From NCBI GenBank assembly GCA_009926245.1, contig RFPG01000039.1, forward strand, positions 1-9,149: a DNA stretch of 9,149 nucleotides, in the 5' to 3' direction. Shown here in pieces: positions 1 to 6,996 of this stretch. The notes below the pieces were generated by a model that was not told the DNA's origin, did no database searches, and saw only the letters and a program-made list of their open reading frames with translations. The position numbers were made by a program, and so were the translations under genes. This DNA comes from Sphingobacteriia bacterium (GTDB taxonomy: Bacteria; Bacteroidota; Bacteroidia; UBA7662). Numbering within the stretch: position 1 is the first letter of the stretch; the number at the start of each line of letters is the position of its first letter.

Positions 1-1077
1 GGTTTCGGAGCCTTCATTCCCAAAGACCAGGGCCCGTAACAGGCCTTTGCCCCGGGTGGCTTGAAGAACCGGAAAGGCGGTCACCAATTCCATCAAACCG
101 CGGTGGAGCTGTTCGCCGCGAATGGCTGCATGGTGGGCCAGGTCTTCGTCCAAGATAATTTGAACCGCCTCCATGGCCACAGCGCAAGCCAATGGATTGC
201 CGCCAAAGGTGGAACCGTGCTGACCGGGCCGAATGCGTAGCATGACTTCGTCCGAACCCAAGACGGCCGAAACAGGTAACATGCCTCCGCCCAATGCTTT
301 GGCCAGAACCAACAAGTCAGGGCGCACGCCTTCGTGATCGCAGGCCAAGAGGGCGCCGGTACGTCCCAGGCCGGTTTGGATTTCGTCGGCGATCATGAGA
401 ACCTGGTAGCGGGTGCAGAGTTCCCGTACCCCTTGAAGGTAACCAGGGTCGGGTAGGACAACGCCGGCTTCTCCCTGAATGGGCTCGACCATAAAGGCCG
501 CAACACGGGGGTTTTGCAAGGCTTCTTCAAGGGCTTGCAAATCGTTGTAAGGAACTTGGCGCATACCGGGGACAAAGGGGCCAAAACCACCACGGGATTC
601 GGGGTCGGAGCTGGCCGAAATCGCTCCCAAGGATCGACCCCAAAAATTCCCTTCCGGGAAGATGACCTCGGCACGGTCGGCCTCCACGCCTTTGACTTCG
701 TAGGCCCAGCGTCTGGCCAATTTGACCGAAGTCTCAGCCGCCTCCACCCCCGTGTTCATGGGCAGCAAGCGATCGTAGCCAAAAATCCGGCACATGGTTT
801 CGCAATACAGCCCCAATTTGTCATTATAGAAAGCCCTGGATGTTAGTGTTAAAGTGCTTGCTTGTTCTGTAATCACTTTAACCAATCGGGGGTGGGTATG
901 GCCTTGGTTCACGGCCGAATAGGCCGACAAAAAATCCAGGTATTCCCGGCCTTCCGGGTCCCAGACGCTGCAACCATGGGCCCGACTAATGACCACCGGA
1001 ATCGGATGGTAATTCTGGGCACCGAAGGTTTGTTCCAGGTGCAGGGCCTGTGCAGTGGTCATGGGGTTGTTGGGCAT
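1..1077 (-). CDS. rocD: Ornithine aminotransferase (partial, C-terminus beyond left edge)
   Basis: PLP-dependent class-III aminotransferase that moves the delta-amino group of ornithine to 2-oxoglutarate, giving glutamate semialdehyde, in arginine/ornithine breakdown or proline formation; cytosolic. Residues 1-359 are present; I estimate some 45 C-terminal residues are missing, since family members run to about 400. The N-terminal region ([13 protein letters not shown], residues 19-31) and [11 protein letters not shown] (50-60), LTSRAFYND (78-86), LPMNTGVEA (105-113) and [10 protein letters not shown] (121-130) are the family hallmarks of ornithine rather than acetylornithine aminotransferase. 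The PLP site shows [13 protein letters not shown] (229-241, with Asp231) and the Schiff-base lysine K260 in [23 protein letters not shown] (285-299) follows. Two in-frame ATGs (1077 and 1062) are possible; 1077 gives a short five-residue extension and cannot be distinguished from 1062 by sequence alone. Divergent from rpmB. Identity is nearly certain. Confidence 0.96.
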   Translation of the reverse strand, partial: MPNNPMTTAQALHLEQTFGAQNYHPIPVVISRAHGCSVWDPEGREYLDFLSAYSAVNQGHTHPRLVKVITEQASTLTLTSRAFYNDKLGLYCETMCRIFGYDRLLPMNTGVEAAETSVKLARRWAYEVKGVEADRAEVIFPEGNFWGRSLGAISASSDPESRGGFGPFVPGMRQVPYNDLQALEEALQNPRVAAFMVEPIQGEAGVVLPDPGYLQGVRELCTRYQVLMIADEIQTGLGRTGALLACDHEGVRPDLLVLAKALGGGMLPVSAVLGSDEVMLRIRPGQHGSTFGGNPLACAVAMEAVQIILDEDLAHHAAIRGEQLHRGLMELVTAFPVLQATRGKGLLRALVFGNEGSET

Positions 1078-1111
1078 GGTGAATTGGGCTAAAAAGGGCT
1101 GAAAAACGCTC

Positions 1112-1128
1112 CAAAGAACCTATCTTTG
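1112..1128. repeat. Short inverted repeat in the rocD leader
   Basis: CAAAGA (1112-1117) and TCTTTG (1123-1128) form a 6 bp stem around a 5-nt loop. In the minus-strand transcript it would follow the 1133-1148 hairpin and be followed by GAGCG and five U, a weak terminator-like arrangement ahead of the rocD start. On the plus strand its right arm is part of TATCTTTG (1121-1128), an exact -7 match but with no TTG about 20 bp upstream. It may be a leader hairpin, a binding site or chance. Confidence 0.35.
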
Positions 1129-1132
1129 CAGT

Positions 1133-1157
1133 CCCTTGATCGCAAGGGCTTTTTTTG
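1133..1157 (+). terminator. Terminator-like hairpin upstream of rpmB
   Basis: CCCTTG (1133-1138), loop ATCG, CAAGGG (1143-1148), then C and seven T (1150-1156) read on the plus strand. That is the form of an intrinsic terminator, although the stem is only 6 bp. Its placement is odd: no plus-strand gene lies to its left in the window, only the antisense side of rocD, and rpmB starts 91 bp downstream. It could stop antisense transcription through rocD or act as an attenuator. On the minus strand the same repeat can fold in the rocD leader without a U-run after it. Confidence 0.4.
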
Positions 1158-1205
1158 ATGGTTTTTAGGGACTCTCTGGATCAGCGTATCAGGAAGTCGT
1201 CGCCC

Positions 1206-1236
1206 CAAAAGTAGCCTCCAAAGTCAAGGACACCAA
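1206..1236 (-). promoter_or_regulatory. Candidate Bacteroidota-type promoter for rocD
   Basis: On the minus strand, TTG at 1236-1234 is followed after exactly 20 bp by TACTTTTG at 1213-1206. This fits the known primary-sigma consensus of Bacteroidota (TTG near -33, TAnnTTTG near -7, about 19-21 bp apart) in every defined base. A start near 1200 would give rocD a leader of about 120 nt that contains the two inverted repeats at 1133-1148 and 1112-1128. The match is seen; promoter activity is inferred. Confidence 0.55.
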
Positions 1237-1247
1237 AAAACCTCCCC

Positions 1248-1481
1248 ATGTCCAAGGTCTGTGATTTAACCGGAAAGCGTGCCATCAAAGGCAACCATGT
1301 TTCCCACTCCAACGTCAAAACCAAGCGTCGGTTCAATCCGAATTTGCAACTCAAGAAGTTTTACATTCCTGAAACCGGGGAGTGGATTACCCTCAAGGTA
1401 TCCACTTCGGCCATCCGCACCATTGCCAAAAACGGCATGGGCAAGGTCATTCATGATTTTCTGTCCAAAGGCCGTATCTAA
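1248..1481 (+). CDS. rpmB: 50S ribosomal protein bL28
   Basis: Small basic protein of the large ribosomal subunit, 77 residues, the normal length. The sequence follows the family closely: SKVCDLTGKRAIKGNHVSHS at residues 2-21, then TKRRFNPNLQ (25-34), GEWITLKVSTSAIRTI (44-59) and a C-terminal GKVIHDFLSKGR. Only one cysteine (C5) is present, so this is the zinc-free form rather than the form with paired CxxC motifs. The ATG at 1248 is preceded by an A-rich run (CACCAAAAAA) and no Shine-Dalgarno sequence, as usual in Bacteroidota. First gene of the rpmB-rpmG-bL38 cluster, with 50 bp to rpmG. I see no convincing promoter just upstream. Confidence 0.97.
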   Translation: MSKVCDLTGKRAIKGNHVSHSNVKTKRRFNPNLQLKKFYIPETGEWITLKVSTSAIRTIAKNGMGKVIHDFLSKGRI

Positions 1482-1531
1482 GCCTGAAGCGCAACACCAA
1501 CTGAACGTTTAACGATCCAATCCCCCCAGTC

Positions 1532-1714
1532 ATGGCCAAAAAAGGTAATCGCATTCAGGTCATTTTGGAATGCACCGAGCACAAAACCAGCGGTATGCCC
1601 GGCATGTCCCGCTACATCACCACCAAGAACAAAAAGAACACACCCGATCGGATGGAAAGAAGGAAGTACAATCCGGTTCTCAAAAAGGTGACCGTTCACA
1701 AAGAAATTAAATAA
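1532..1714 (+). CDS. rpmG: 50S ribosomal protein bL33
   Basis: Large-subunit ribosomal protein of 60 residues near the E site. The start [19 protein letters not shown] (1-19) is followed by [20 protein letters not shown] (28-47) and ends VTVHKEIK, the usual bL33 pattern. Bacteroidota bL33 is a little longer than the E. coli protein because of the [10 protein letters not shown] segment (16-25), which is present here. Only one cysteine (C14) occurs, so it is the zinc-free type, in line with the neighbouring bL28. It lies 50 bp after rpmB and 49 bp before the bL38-type gene; all three are probably co-transcribed. The ATG has no Shine-Dalgarno sequence in front. Confidence 0.97.
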   Translation: MAKKGNRIQVILECTEHKTSGMPGMSRYITTKNKKNTPDRMERRKYNPVLKKVTVHKEIK

Positions 1715-1763
1715 GATACTCGGCATTGCTTTTGCTCCGCGTTAAACCCCAAAACATCGAATC

Positions 1764-1922
1764 ATGGCCAAGAAAGTAGTAGCAACCCTGAAAAAAGAAG
1801 CCAGCGAACAAGAAAAAATCGTGAAGGTGATCCGTGCGCGCCGTTCCGAAAAAACCGGTGCCTATACCTTCCGCGAAGAGTTTGTAACTGCCGATAAGGT
1901 CAAGGATTATTTTTCTCGCTAA
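1764..1922 (+). CDS. DUF4295 family small basic protein (bL38-type ribosomal protein)
   Basis: A 52-residue lysine-rich protein starting MAKKVVATLKKEASEQ and ending TADKVKDYFSR, with the diagnostic middle section RSEKTGAYTFREEFV (27-41). This is the DUF4295 pattern, which is restricted to Bacteroidota and normally found right after rpmG. From memory, the Flavobacterium johnsoniae 70S cryo-EM structure revealed a new large-subunit protein, bL38, and I believe it is this family; that link is recalled, not shown by the sequence. The ATG at 1764 sits behind an A-rich, SD-less leader. The stop is followed 18 bp later by a strong terminator, so this gene ends the ribosomal-protein unit. The assignment to DUF4295 is firm; the bL38 equation is somewhat less so. 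Confidence 0.9.
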   Translation: MAKKVVATLKKEASEQEKIVKVIRARRSEKTGAYTFREEFVTADKVKDYFSR

Positions 1923-1940
1923 TCGTCGCATCAAAAGTTG

Positions 1941-1970
1941 AAAAGGCTTTCCGTTTGGAAAGCCTTTTTT
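1941..1970 (+). terminator. Strong intrinsic terminator between the bL38-type gene and ftsY
   Basis: AAAAGGCTTTCC (1941-1952) pairs perfectly over 12 bp with GGAAAGCCTTTT (1957-1968) around a GTTT loop, and the right arm runs on in a T tract to 1970. It begins 18 nt after the bL38-type stop and ends 7 nt before the ftsY ATG, so it closes the ribosomal-protein unit but also stands almost on the ftsY start codon. Confidence 0.88.
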
Positions 1971-1977
1971 GTTAATT

Positions 1978-2961
1978 ATGGGATTTTTTGATTTTCTCAA
2001 GGGTCGCAAGGAGAAGGAAGCCTTGGTTCAGGGTCTGGAAAGGACCAAAGAAGGCTTTTTTTCAAAAATTGTACGGCTTGTCACGGGCAAAACCCGGATT
2101 GACGATGAATTGCTGGAAGAGCTGGAAGAAATACTTCTCTCGGCCGATGTGGGCGTTGCGACCACCGTACGCATTATGCAAGGCCTTCAAAGCGAAATCG
2201 ACCGCCGCAAGGATTTGCGTCCAGACGATTTGCAGGGTCTTCTACGGGAACGGATGCTGGAATTGTTAGGGGAACCAGAAAAGAAGTGGAATAGCAGCGA
2301 TGAAGCTTCCAATCCAACCCCTCGCGTTGTTCTGGTGGTGGGCGTCAACGGGGTTGGCAAAACCACCAGCATTGGAAAATTAGCATGGCGATTCAAACAA
2401 GCCGGTCAGCAAGTGGTGATGGGAGCTGCGGATACTTTCAGGGCGGCAGCGGTCGAACAATTGCTACTTTGGGGTGAACGCACCGGCGTTCGGGTTGTCC
2501 ACCAGCAGAGCGGTTCGGACCCCGCATCGGTGGCCTTCGATACCCTGCGCTCGGCCATTGCGTCATCCGCTCAGGTTGTTCTGATTGATACGGCCGGACG
2601 TTTGCATAACAAAGGTCACTTGATGGCGGAGTTAACCAAGATTCGGACGGTTTTGAACAAGGCGATGGCTGGGGCTCCCCACGATGTTTGGTTGGTCTTG
2701 GATGCCTCGACCGGCCAAAACGCTTTGGAACAAGCCCGCCAATTCACGGCGGCCACCTCGGTTACCGGCTTGATACTTACCAAATTGGACGGAACTGCCA
2801 AGGGGGGGGTTGCCTTGGGTATTTGTTCTGAATTCGGCATACCCATTCGTTTTGTGGGCGTTGGCGAAGGCATGGATCACCTTCAAGTTTTTGATAAAGA
2901 GGCCTTTGTGGAAGCCTTGCTCGGTGGGCAGGCGTCTTCGGACCCCGCAAATCAGGCCTAA
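1978..2961 (+). CDS. ftsY: Signal recognition particle receptor FtsY
   Basis: SRP-type GTPase that receives ribosome-SRP-nascent chain complexes at the inner membrane and, with Ffh, releases them to SecYEG or YidC. The 327 residues comprise a short N-terminal amphipathic stretch (MGFFDFLKGR), a helical N domain (about 15-100) and the NG GTPase domain. Motifs seen: P-loop GVNGVGKTT (122-130), DTFRAAAVEQL (152-162), DTAGR (204-208), TKLDGTAKGG (268-277) and GVGEGMDHLQVFD (294-306). The long acidic A domain of E. coli FtsY is absent, as is normal in many phyla. The frame extends back to a TTG at 1969, but ATG 1978 gives the expected MGFFDFL start and avoids the terminator stem. It is followed after 20 nt by rimO. 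Transcription must start within or upstream of the bL38-type gene or read through the terminator. Confidence 0.97.
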   Translation: MGFFDFLKGRKEKEALVQGLERTKEGFFSKIVRLVTGKTRIDDELLEELEEILLSADVGVATTVRIMQGLQSEIDRRKDLRPDDLQGLLRERMLELLGEPEKKWNSSDEASNPTPRVVLVVGVNGVGKTTSIGKLAWRFKQAGQQVVMGAADTFRAAAVEQLLLWGERTGVRVVHQQSGSDPASVAFDTLRSAIASSAQVVLIDTAGRLHNKGHLMAELTKIRTVLNKAMAGAPHDVWLVLDASTGQNALEQARQFTAATSVTGLILTKLDGTAKGGVALGICSEFGIPIRFVGVGEGMDHLQVFDKEAFVEALLGGQASSDPANQA

Positions 2962-2981
2962 CCCAACCCAAGACAGAATTC

Positions 2982-4325
2982 GTGAAAACCAAAGCCCATC
3001 GCCCCGCACCGGTACGACTTGTTACCTTGGGCTGTTCCAAGAACACGGTTGATTCGGAGCGTCTCGCCACCCAATTGGTTGGGGGGGAGGTCCAAGTCCT
3101 GGAAGAGGGTTCGAAGGATTCATCGCCGAATCAAACGGTGGTCATTAATACCTGCGGATTTATTGAAAACGCCAAGCAGGAATCCATCGACACGATTTTG
3201 CACTACGCCGAGGCACGTCAAGAAGGCCGCATCGGAAAACTGGTGGTCATGGGTTGCCTGTCCCATCGCTATCGGAACGAATTGGAAAAAGAAATCCCTG
3301 GGGTTGATGCCTGGTTTGGAACCATGGAATTGCCTTCGTTGGTTCGATCCTTGGGGGTGGATTACCGCAAAGAATTGTTAGGAGAGCGTCGAATTAGCAC
3401 GCCATCCCATACGGCATTCCTCAAAATTGCAGAAGGTTGCGACCGTCCTTGTTCCTTTTGTGCGATTCCGCTCATGCGGGGTGGGCACCGGTCGGTGGCG
3501 GTTCCTGCCTTGTTACAAGAAGCCCAAAATCTGGTGGCAGGTGGGGTCCGTGAATTGGTTTTGATCGCGCAGGATTTGACCTGGTACGGCTTGGATTTGA
3601 CCGGTCAACGGGAATTGGCCCATTTGTTGGACCGCCTCTCGGCCGAGTCCGGGGCCGCTTGGATACGTCTCCAATATGCTTACCCTGGGCAATTTCCTTT
3701 GGAAATTCTGCCTTTGATTCGGGAAAGGGACAACCTCTGTCTTTACCTGGACATGCCTCTGCAGCATGCCTCGGATAGTGTCCTCAAGCGGATGCGTCGC
3801 GGTATCTCGGCCAGGGCAACGAATCAATTGGTGCGCGATATCCGATCCGCCGTCCCCGGTATTCACTTAAGGACCACCATGATGGTCGGCTTCCCCGGCG
3901 AAACCGAGGAGGAATTTCAGGAGCTCTGTGATTTTGTTCAAGAACATCGTTTTGAGCGCCTGGGCGTTTTTATGTATTCGCACGAAGAAAATACGGCGGC
4001 CTATTTATTGGAAGACGATGTACCGGTGGAGACCAAACAGCAACGAGCCGATCATTTGATGGAATTGCAGCAGGGAATTTCACTTGAATTGAACCAGGCC
4101 AAGGTGGGACGTGAATTCACGGTCCTTTTGGATCGCTTGGAATCCACCCATTGGGTGGGGCGAACCGAATTTGATTCGCCGGAAGTGGATAACGAAGTTT
4201 TGATACCGGCCAAGGAGGCCCCGGGCGATTGGAAACCCGGCTGTATGGTAAAGGTCCGCGTGACCCGAGCCGAGGAATTTGACTTGGTAGCCTGTGCTGT
4301 CCCCGATCCATCAACAAGCCTTTGA
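2982..4325 (+). CDS. rimO: Ribosomal protein uS12 methylthiotransferase RimO
   Basis: Radical-SAM enzyme that puts a methylthio group on the beta-carbon of a conserved aspartate of ribosomal protein uS12 (Asp88/89 in E. coli numbering), using two 4Fe-4S clusters. Its 447 residues show the three parts in order. The N-terminal MTTase domain carries cluster cysteines C18 (TLGCSKNTVDSER), C58 (NTCGF) and C92 (MGCLS). The radical-SAM core has C153, C157 and C160 in EGCDRPCSFCAIP. A C-terminal TRAM domain covers about 373-440. LGCSKN, the PLQHAS motif (259-264) and VGFPGETEEEF (302-312) mark RimO rather than MiaB. The start is GTG 2982; no in-frame ATG lies between the ftsY stop and the conserved VRLVTLGCSK, so GTG is chosen. 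The 3' end overlaps bshC by 32 nt. Confidence 0.96.
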   Translation: MKTKAHRPAPVRLVTLGCSKNTVDSERLATQLVGGEVQVLEEGSKDSSPNQTVVINTCGFIENAKQESIDTILHYAEARQEGRIGKLVVMGCLSHRYRNELEKEIPGVDAWFGTMELPSLVRSLGVDYRKELLGERRISTPSHTAFLKIAEGCDRPCSFCAIPLMRGGHRSVAVPALLQEAQNLVAGGVRELVLIAQDLTWYGLDLTGQRELAHLLDRLSAESGAAWIRLQYAYPGQFPLEILPLIRERDNLCLYLDMPLQHASDSVLKRMRRGISARATNQLVRDIRSAVPGIHLRTTMMVGFPGETEEEFQELCDFVQEHRFERLGVFMYSHEENTAAYLLEDDVPVETKQQRADHLMELQQGISLELNQAKVGREFTVLLDRLESTHWVGRTEFDSPEVDNEVLIPAKEAPGDWKPGCMVKVRVTRAEEFDLVACAVPDPSTSL

Positions 4326-5937
4326 GGCCGAGTCCTGGCTATCGGCCACCGCCCTTGCTTGGTTGAAAAACAAGGGGCTTAATCCGTTGTTGGGAACCCA
4401 AGAATTTCCCTACGATCGTCTCCAAAGCCAAGCGGCCCGACGTTTGAAATCGTATAGTTCAGAGCAAAGAACGGTTCTTTGGAAGGCTCTCGAAAAACAA
4501 TACATCGCGTCCGGTATCGACCCTCGCAGCGCTGGGGTGGATTATTTGGCCGAAGAAAACTGCGTGGCGATTACCACGGCCCATCAACCCAATTGGTTGG
4601 GAGGGCCTTCGTATTGGTTGCACAAAATGTTGAGCACCTTGGCGTTGGCTCGTGCCATGCAGGCCGCCTGCCCTGAATACCGATGGGTGCCCATCTATTG
4701 GATGGGTTCCGAGGACCATGATCTTGAGGAACTGGGGGTCTGTGAGGTGAAGGGTCGGCGCTTGGAATGGCCTGGCCTTCGCGGGCCTTATGCTTTTGGA
4801 CGCTTGGAGGTACCCAAGATGGAGGATACCCTGCAAGGGCTCCGGGAATTGCTTGGGGAGTCTCCTTATGCCGAACGTGTGATCGGTTTGGTGCGTGAGT
4901 CGTACCGGGAAGGGCTGACGGTTGCGATGGCAACCCGCCGACTGGCGCATGCCCTATTGGGTCGAGGGGGATGGTTGGAGGAGGTTCAACCATTGGAAAC
5001 CCCTTTGCTGGTGGTGGACGGTGACGATGCATCCCTCAAAAAAACGATGAGTTCGGTTTGGGAGGATCAAGTAAGCCATCCTGGCTTGGCCGCCGCATTG
5101 GTTGAGCAGGCCCAAAAAGAATGGGAACAGCAGACGGGGTCCAGGATTGATTTTCATGTTAGGGAATACCCGTTTTTTGTATTGGACCAATCCACAAGAA
5201 GGAGACCCGAGACCGAGGCGGATTTGGAAAAGGCTCGCGCAGAACAATGGGCCCATTTTAGCCCGGGGGCGGCCCTCCGACCCTTGTACCAGGAAAGCGT
5301 TCTACCCAGCGTGGCTTGGTTGGGGGGTGGGGCCGAGCAGGGTTATTGGGCGTTGTTGCAACCCTTGTTTGCTCGATACGGCGTGGAGATGCCCTTGCGA
5401 TTTTTGCGTCCTTCGCTCACCACCGTTTTGGAGTCAGATTGGCTGGGCTGGCTGACTTTGGGCTGGTCCGTGGAGGATTTGGGTCGAAACGCCCAAGCCT
5501 TGTTGGACGAATGGCTGAATCACCGAATGCAGGAACGAGCCCATCCCCTTCCGGATTGGTTGAGTCAGTCGGAAACCATCCAAAGCCGGGTCGAAGAATT
5601 CCTCAACCCACTTCGTCGCGCCTTGGTCGAAAACGATGCTTCGCTGGGGCCTGCGCTGGGCGCATCGGCCCATCGCATTCAGCAGGAATTGGAAAGGTTG
5701 GCCCAGATGGACCGCAAAAGTTTCCGAAAAAAGCATCGTCCCACCTTGGATGAAGCAGGAAAATTGCTGGAGCGAATGCGCCCCGGTGGTCAACCTGTTG
5801 AGCGCCGCGAGGGGATGTGGAATGTGTTAGCGGTTGGCGGCCCGTCCTTTTTGGGCGATGCCTTGGGGCTCCTTAATCCGGTGGAATTCGGTGCTTCAAG
5901 CGGGAATCCTTGGCATCGGACGGCGGTCCTCAGGTAG
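4294..5937 (+). CDS. bshC: Bacillithiol biosynthesis cysteine-adding enzyme BshC
   Basis: Catalyses the last step of bacillithiol synthesis, joining cysteine to glucosaminyl-malate; bacillithiol is the low-molecular-weight redox thiol of Bacillota and many Bacteroidota. At 547 residues it has the family length (B. subtilis BshC is about 540). Typical motifs are ITTAHQPNWLGGP (93-105), PIYWMGSEDHDLEEL (133-147), ALRPLYQESVLPSVAWLGGG (327-346) and the C-terminal RPGGQPVERREG (496-507). A helical, probably coiled-coil segment spans about 395-495. An in-frame TAG at 4288-4290 leaves GTG 4294 as the only plausible start near the expected N-terminus. The gene therefore begins inside rimO, in another frame, and is probably translationally coupled to it. 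No bshA or bshB lies in the window. The family call is secure; activity is inferred from it. Confidence 0.93.
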   Translation: MLSPIHQQAFEAESWLSATALAWLKNKGLNPLLGTQEFPYDRLQSQAARRLKSYSSEQRTVLWKALEKQYIASGIDPRSAGVDYLAEENCVAITTAHQPNWLGGPSYWLHKMLSTLALARAMQAACPEYRWVPIYWMGSEDHDLEELGVCEVKGRRLEWPGLRGPYAFGRLEVPKMEDTLQGLRELLGESPYAERVIGLVRESYREGLTVAMATRRLAHALLGRGGWLEEVQPLETPLLVVDGDDASLKKTMSSVWEDQVSHPGLAAALVEQAQKEWEQQTGSRIDFHVREYPFFVLDQSTRRRPETEADLEKARAEQWAHFSPGAALRPLYQESVLPSVAWLGGGAEQGYWALLQPLFARYGVEMPLRFLRPSLTTVLESDWLGWLTLGWSVEDLGRNAQALLDEWLNHRMQERAHPLPDWLSQSETIQSRVEEFLNPLRRALVENDASLGPALGASAHRIQQELERLAQMDRKSFRKKHRPTLDEAGKLLERMRPGGQPVERREGMWNVLAVGGPSFLGDALGLLNPVEFGASSGNPWHRTAVLR

Positions 5938-5973
5938 GAATCTGGCCCAAGGCCCTCGATTCAAAGTAATGTG

Positions 5974-6549
5974 TTACTGAGCGGAGGCCTTCAAGTTGCC
6001 TTGAACATGCACTTCGGCTTCCTTGGCGACTTTATCACGGACCAGGGCCGGTACTTTGATGCCGTATTCCGCAACGATGACCTTGAAATTGGTTTCCAAG
6101 TGGATTTGGCCGTTGTTGACATCCAAAAGCCCCGCCTCGTTGATATCGCGAGCAACGCCGTGGATTTCGAGGGTTCCAACAAATCGGATTTTTTGGGGGC
6201 CGGATTTTTGGAGCATCTGATCGTTCCAGCCCTGAATCGAGCCCTTGAAATTTGCATTCGGAAACCGATGCGACTCGAGGTAGTTCTCGTTGAAATGCTC
6301 TTGCATTAAAGCCTTTCGAAAGACAAAAGAGTTGACAGGAATACGGGCCTGTACTTGGCCGTTGGATGCATCCAGAACCGCGGTTACGGTATTGCTACGG
6401 GCTTGAACATCGTCTTTGATGATTCCATCAGCCACAAAATGAGCTGAACCGGTCCGGGTCATGTACTTGTTTTGAGCCAGTGCTTCGGTGCTGCTGATGC
6501 CCAAAAGAAGGAAGGCGCAGGCAAAGGTGGAAATCGAGGAATGGTTCAT
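5974..6549 (-). CDS. YceI family secreted protein
   Basis: A 191-residue protein with a signal peptide (hydrophobic run about 9-19, probable cut after TEALA at 25) and a mature domain of the YceI-like type, a lipocalin-like beta-barrel known to bind isoprenoid-type lipids in some relatives. Recognisable parts are IPVNSFVFRKALMQEHFNEN (70-89), the following YLESHRFPNANFKGSI (90-105), FVGTLEIHGVAR (123-134) and AEYGIKVPALV (160-170). The SFxFxxALMQEHFNENYLES pattern is characteristic. Predicted location is the periplasm; the cysteine at 11 lies within the hydrophobic core, and I do not read it as a lipobox. It is the last gene of a three-gene envelope operon, 18 nt after the OB-fold gene, and converges on bshC. 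Its ligand and role are unknown. Confidence 0.9.
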   Translation of the reverse strand: MNHSSISTFACAFLLLGISSTEALAQNKYMTRTGSAHFVADGIIKDDVQARSNTVTAVLDASNGQVQARIPVNSFVFRKALMQEHFNENYLESHRFPNANFKGSIQGWNDQMLQKSGPQKIRFVGTLEIHGVARDINEAGLLDVNNGQIHLETNFKVIVAEYGIKVPALVRDKVAKEAEVHVQGNLKASAQ

Positions 6550-6567
6550 GAGTTCGATAGTATTGGT

Positions 6568-6993
6568 TTAAGGGAAATTGACGAGTACGCAGCGGTCCAT
6601 GGAGGCACCGCCCGTCAAATCGTCGTAGCCGGTGCACAGGCCTTTGCATCGTATATTTTGTCCAACAGGTGGAAGAGGGTCGTGGCCCTTTTCGAGTTGG
6701 CACAGCACCGAAGCGCCGTTATGGGAACCGATATAAACAAAGAAAAGGGAATCCCCTTGGTTTTCGATGGACTCGCAACGACCCTCGATTTCCAGAATTC
6801 GATTGAGGTAAAGGGGTTGGGACTTAGCGTTGTTGGATTGAAATTCTTCCAGGAGCGTGTTGGCTTTGATTTTGAAATCAGGGTCTTTTTGGGCCAAGGA
6901 TTCGGGGGCCTGGTTCCAACGAAAATATGCGTAGGTGAAGGCAATGGCCAAGAGAACGGCCGCAACCAAAATCAAGAGTGGACGATTTTTCAT
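6568..6993 (-). CDS. Membrane-anchored OB-fold (tRNA_anti-like) protein
   Basis: A 141-residue protein with an N-terminal membrane segment (about 5-23, PLLILVAAVLLAIAFTYAY) and an exported domain that matches the tRNA_anti-like OB-fold family common in Bacteroidota. Seen are ANTLLEEFQSNNAKSQPLYL (44-63), the strand ILEIEGRCESI (66-76) and the family's C-terminal pattern IRCKGLCTGYDD (114-125) followed by MDRCVLVNF (132-140). Five cysteines (73, 98, 116, 120, 135) are all in the exported part, so disulfides or metal binding are possible. Despite the family name nothing indicates tRNA binding; relatives are mostly uncharacterised. It starts 3 nt after the stop of the cytochrome lipoprotein gene, so the two are almost certainly co-transcribed. 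Family confidence is good; function unknown. Confidence 0.82.
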   Translation of the reverse strand: MKNRPLLILVAAVLLAIAFTYAYFRWNQAPESLAQKDPDFKIKANTLLEEFQSNNAKSQPLYLNRILEIEGRCESIENQGDSLFFVYIGSHNGASVLCQLEKGHDPLPPVGQNIRCKGLCTGYDDLTGGASMDRCVLVNFP

Positions 6994-6996
6994 GGC

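Noticed and set aside
1..1077. Acetylornithine aminotransferase or glutamate-1-semialdehyde aminomutase as the identity of the left-edge gene
   Set aside because: The [19 protein letters not shown] and [10 protein letters not shown] segments are specific to ornithine aminotransferases.
1969..1977. TTG at 1969 as the ftsY start, giving three extra residues
   Set aside because: It lies in the T tract of the terminator stem, and ATG 1978 gives the usual MGFFDFL N-terminus.
4459..5032. Long minus-strand open frames inside bshC
   Set aside because: They are rich in Pro, His and Arg as expected from antisense reading of a coding gene, and bshC itself carries the full set of family motifs.
5938..5973. 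GGCC-CAA-GGCC with flanking AATC/GATT as a bidirectional terminator between bshC and the YceI gene
   Set aside because: The core stem is only 4 bp with an internal loop and there is no T-run on either side; too weak to annotate.
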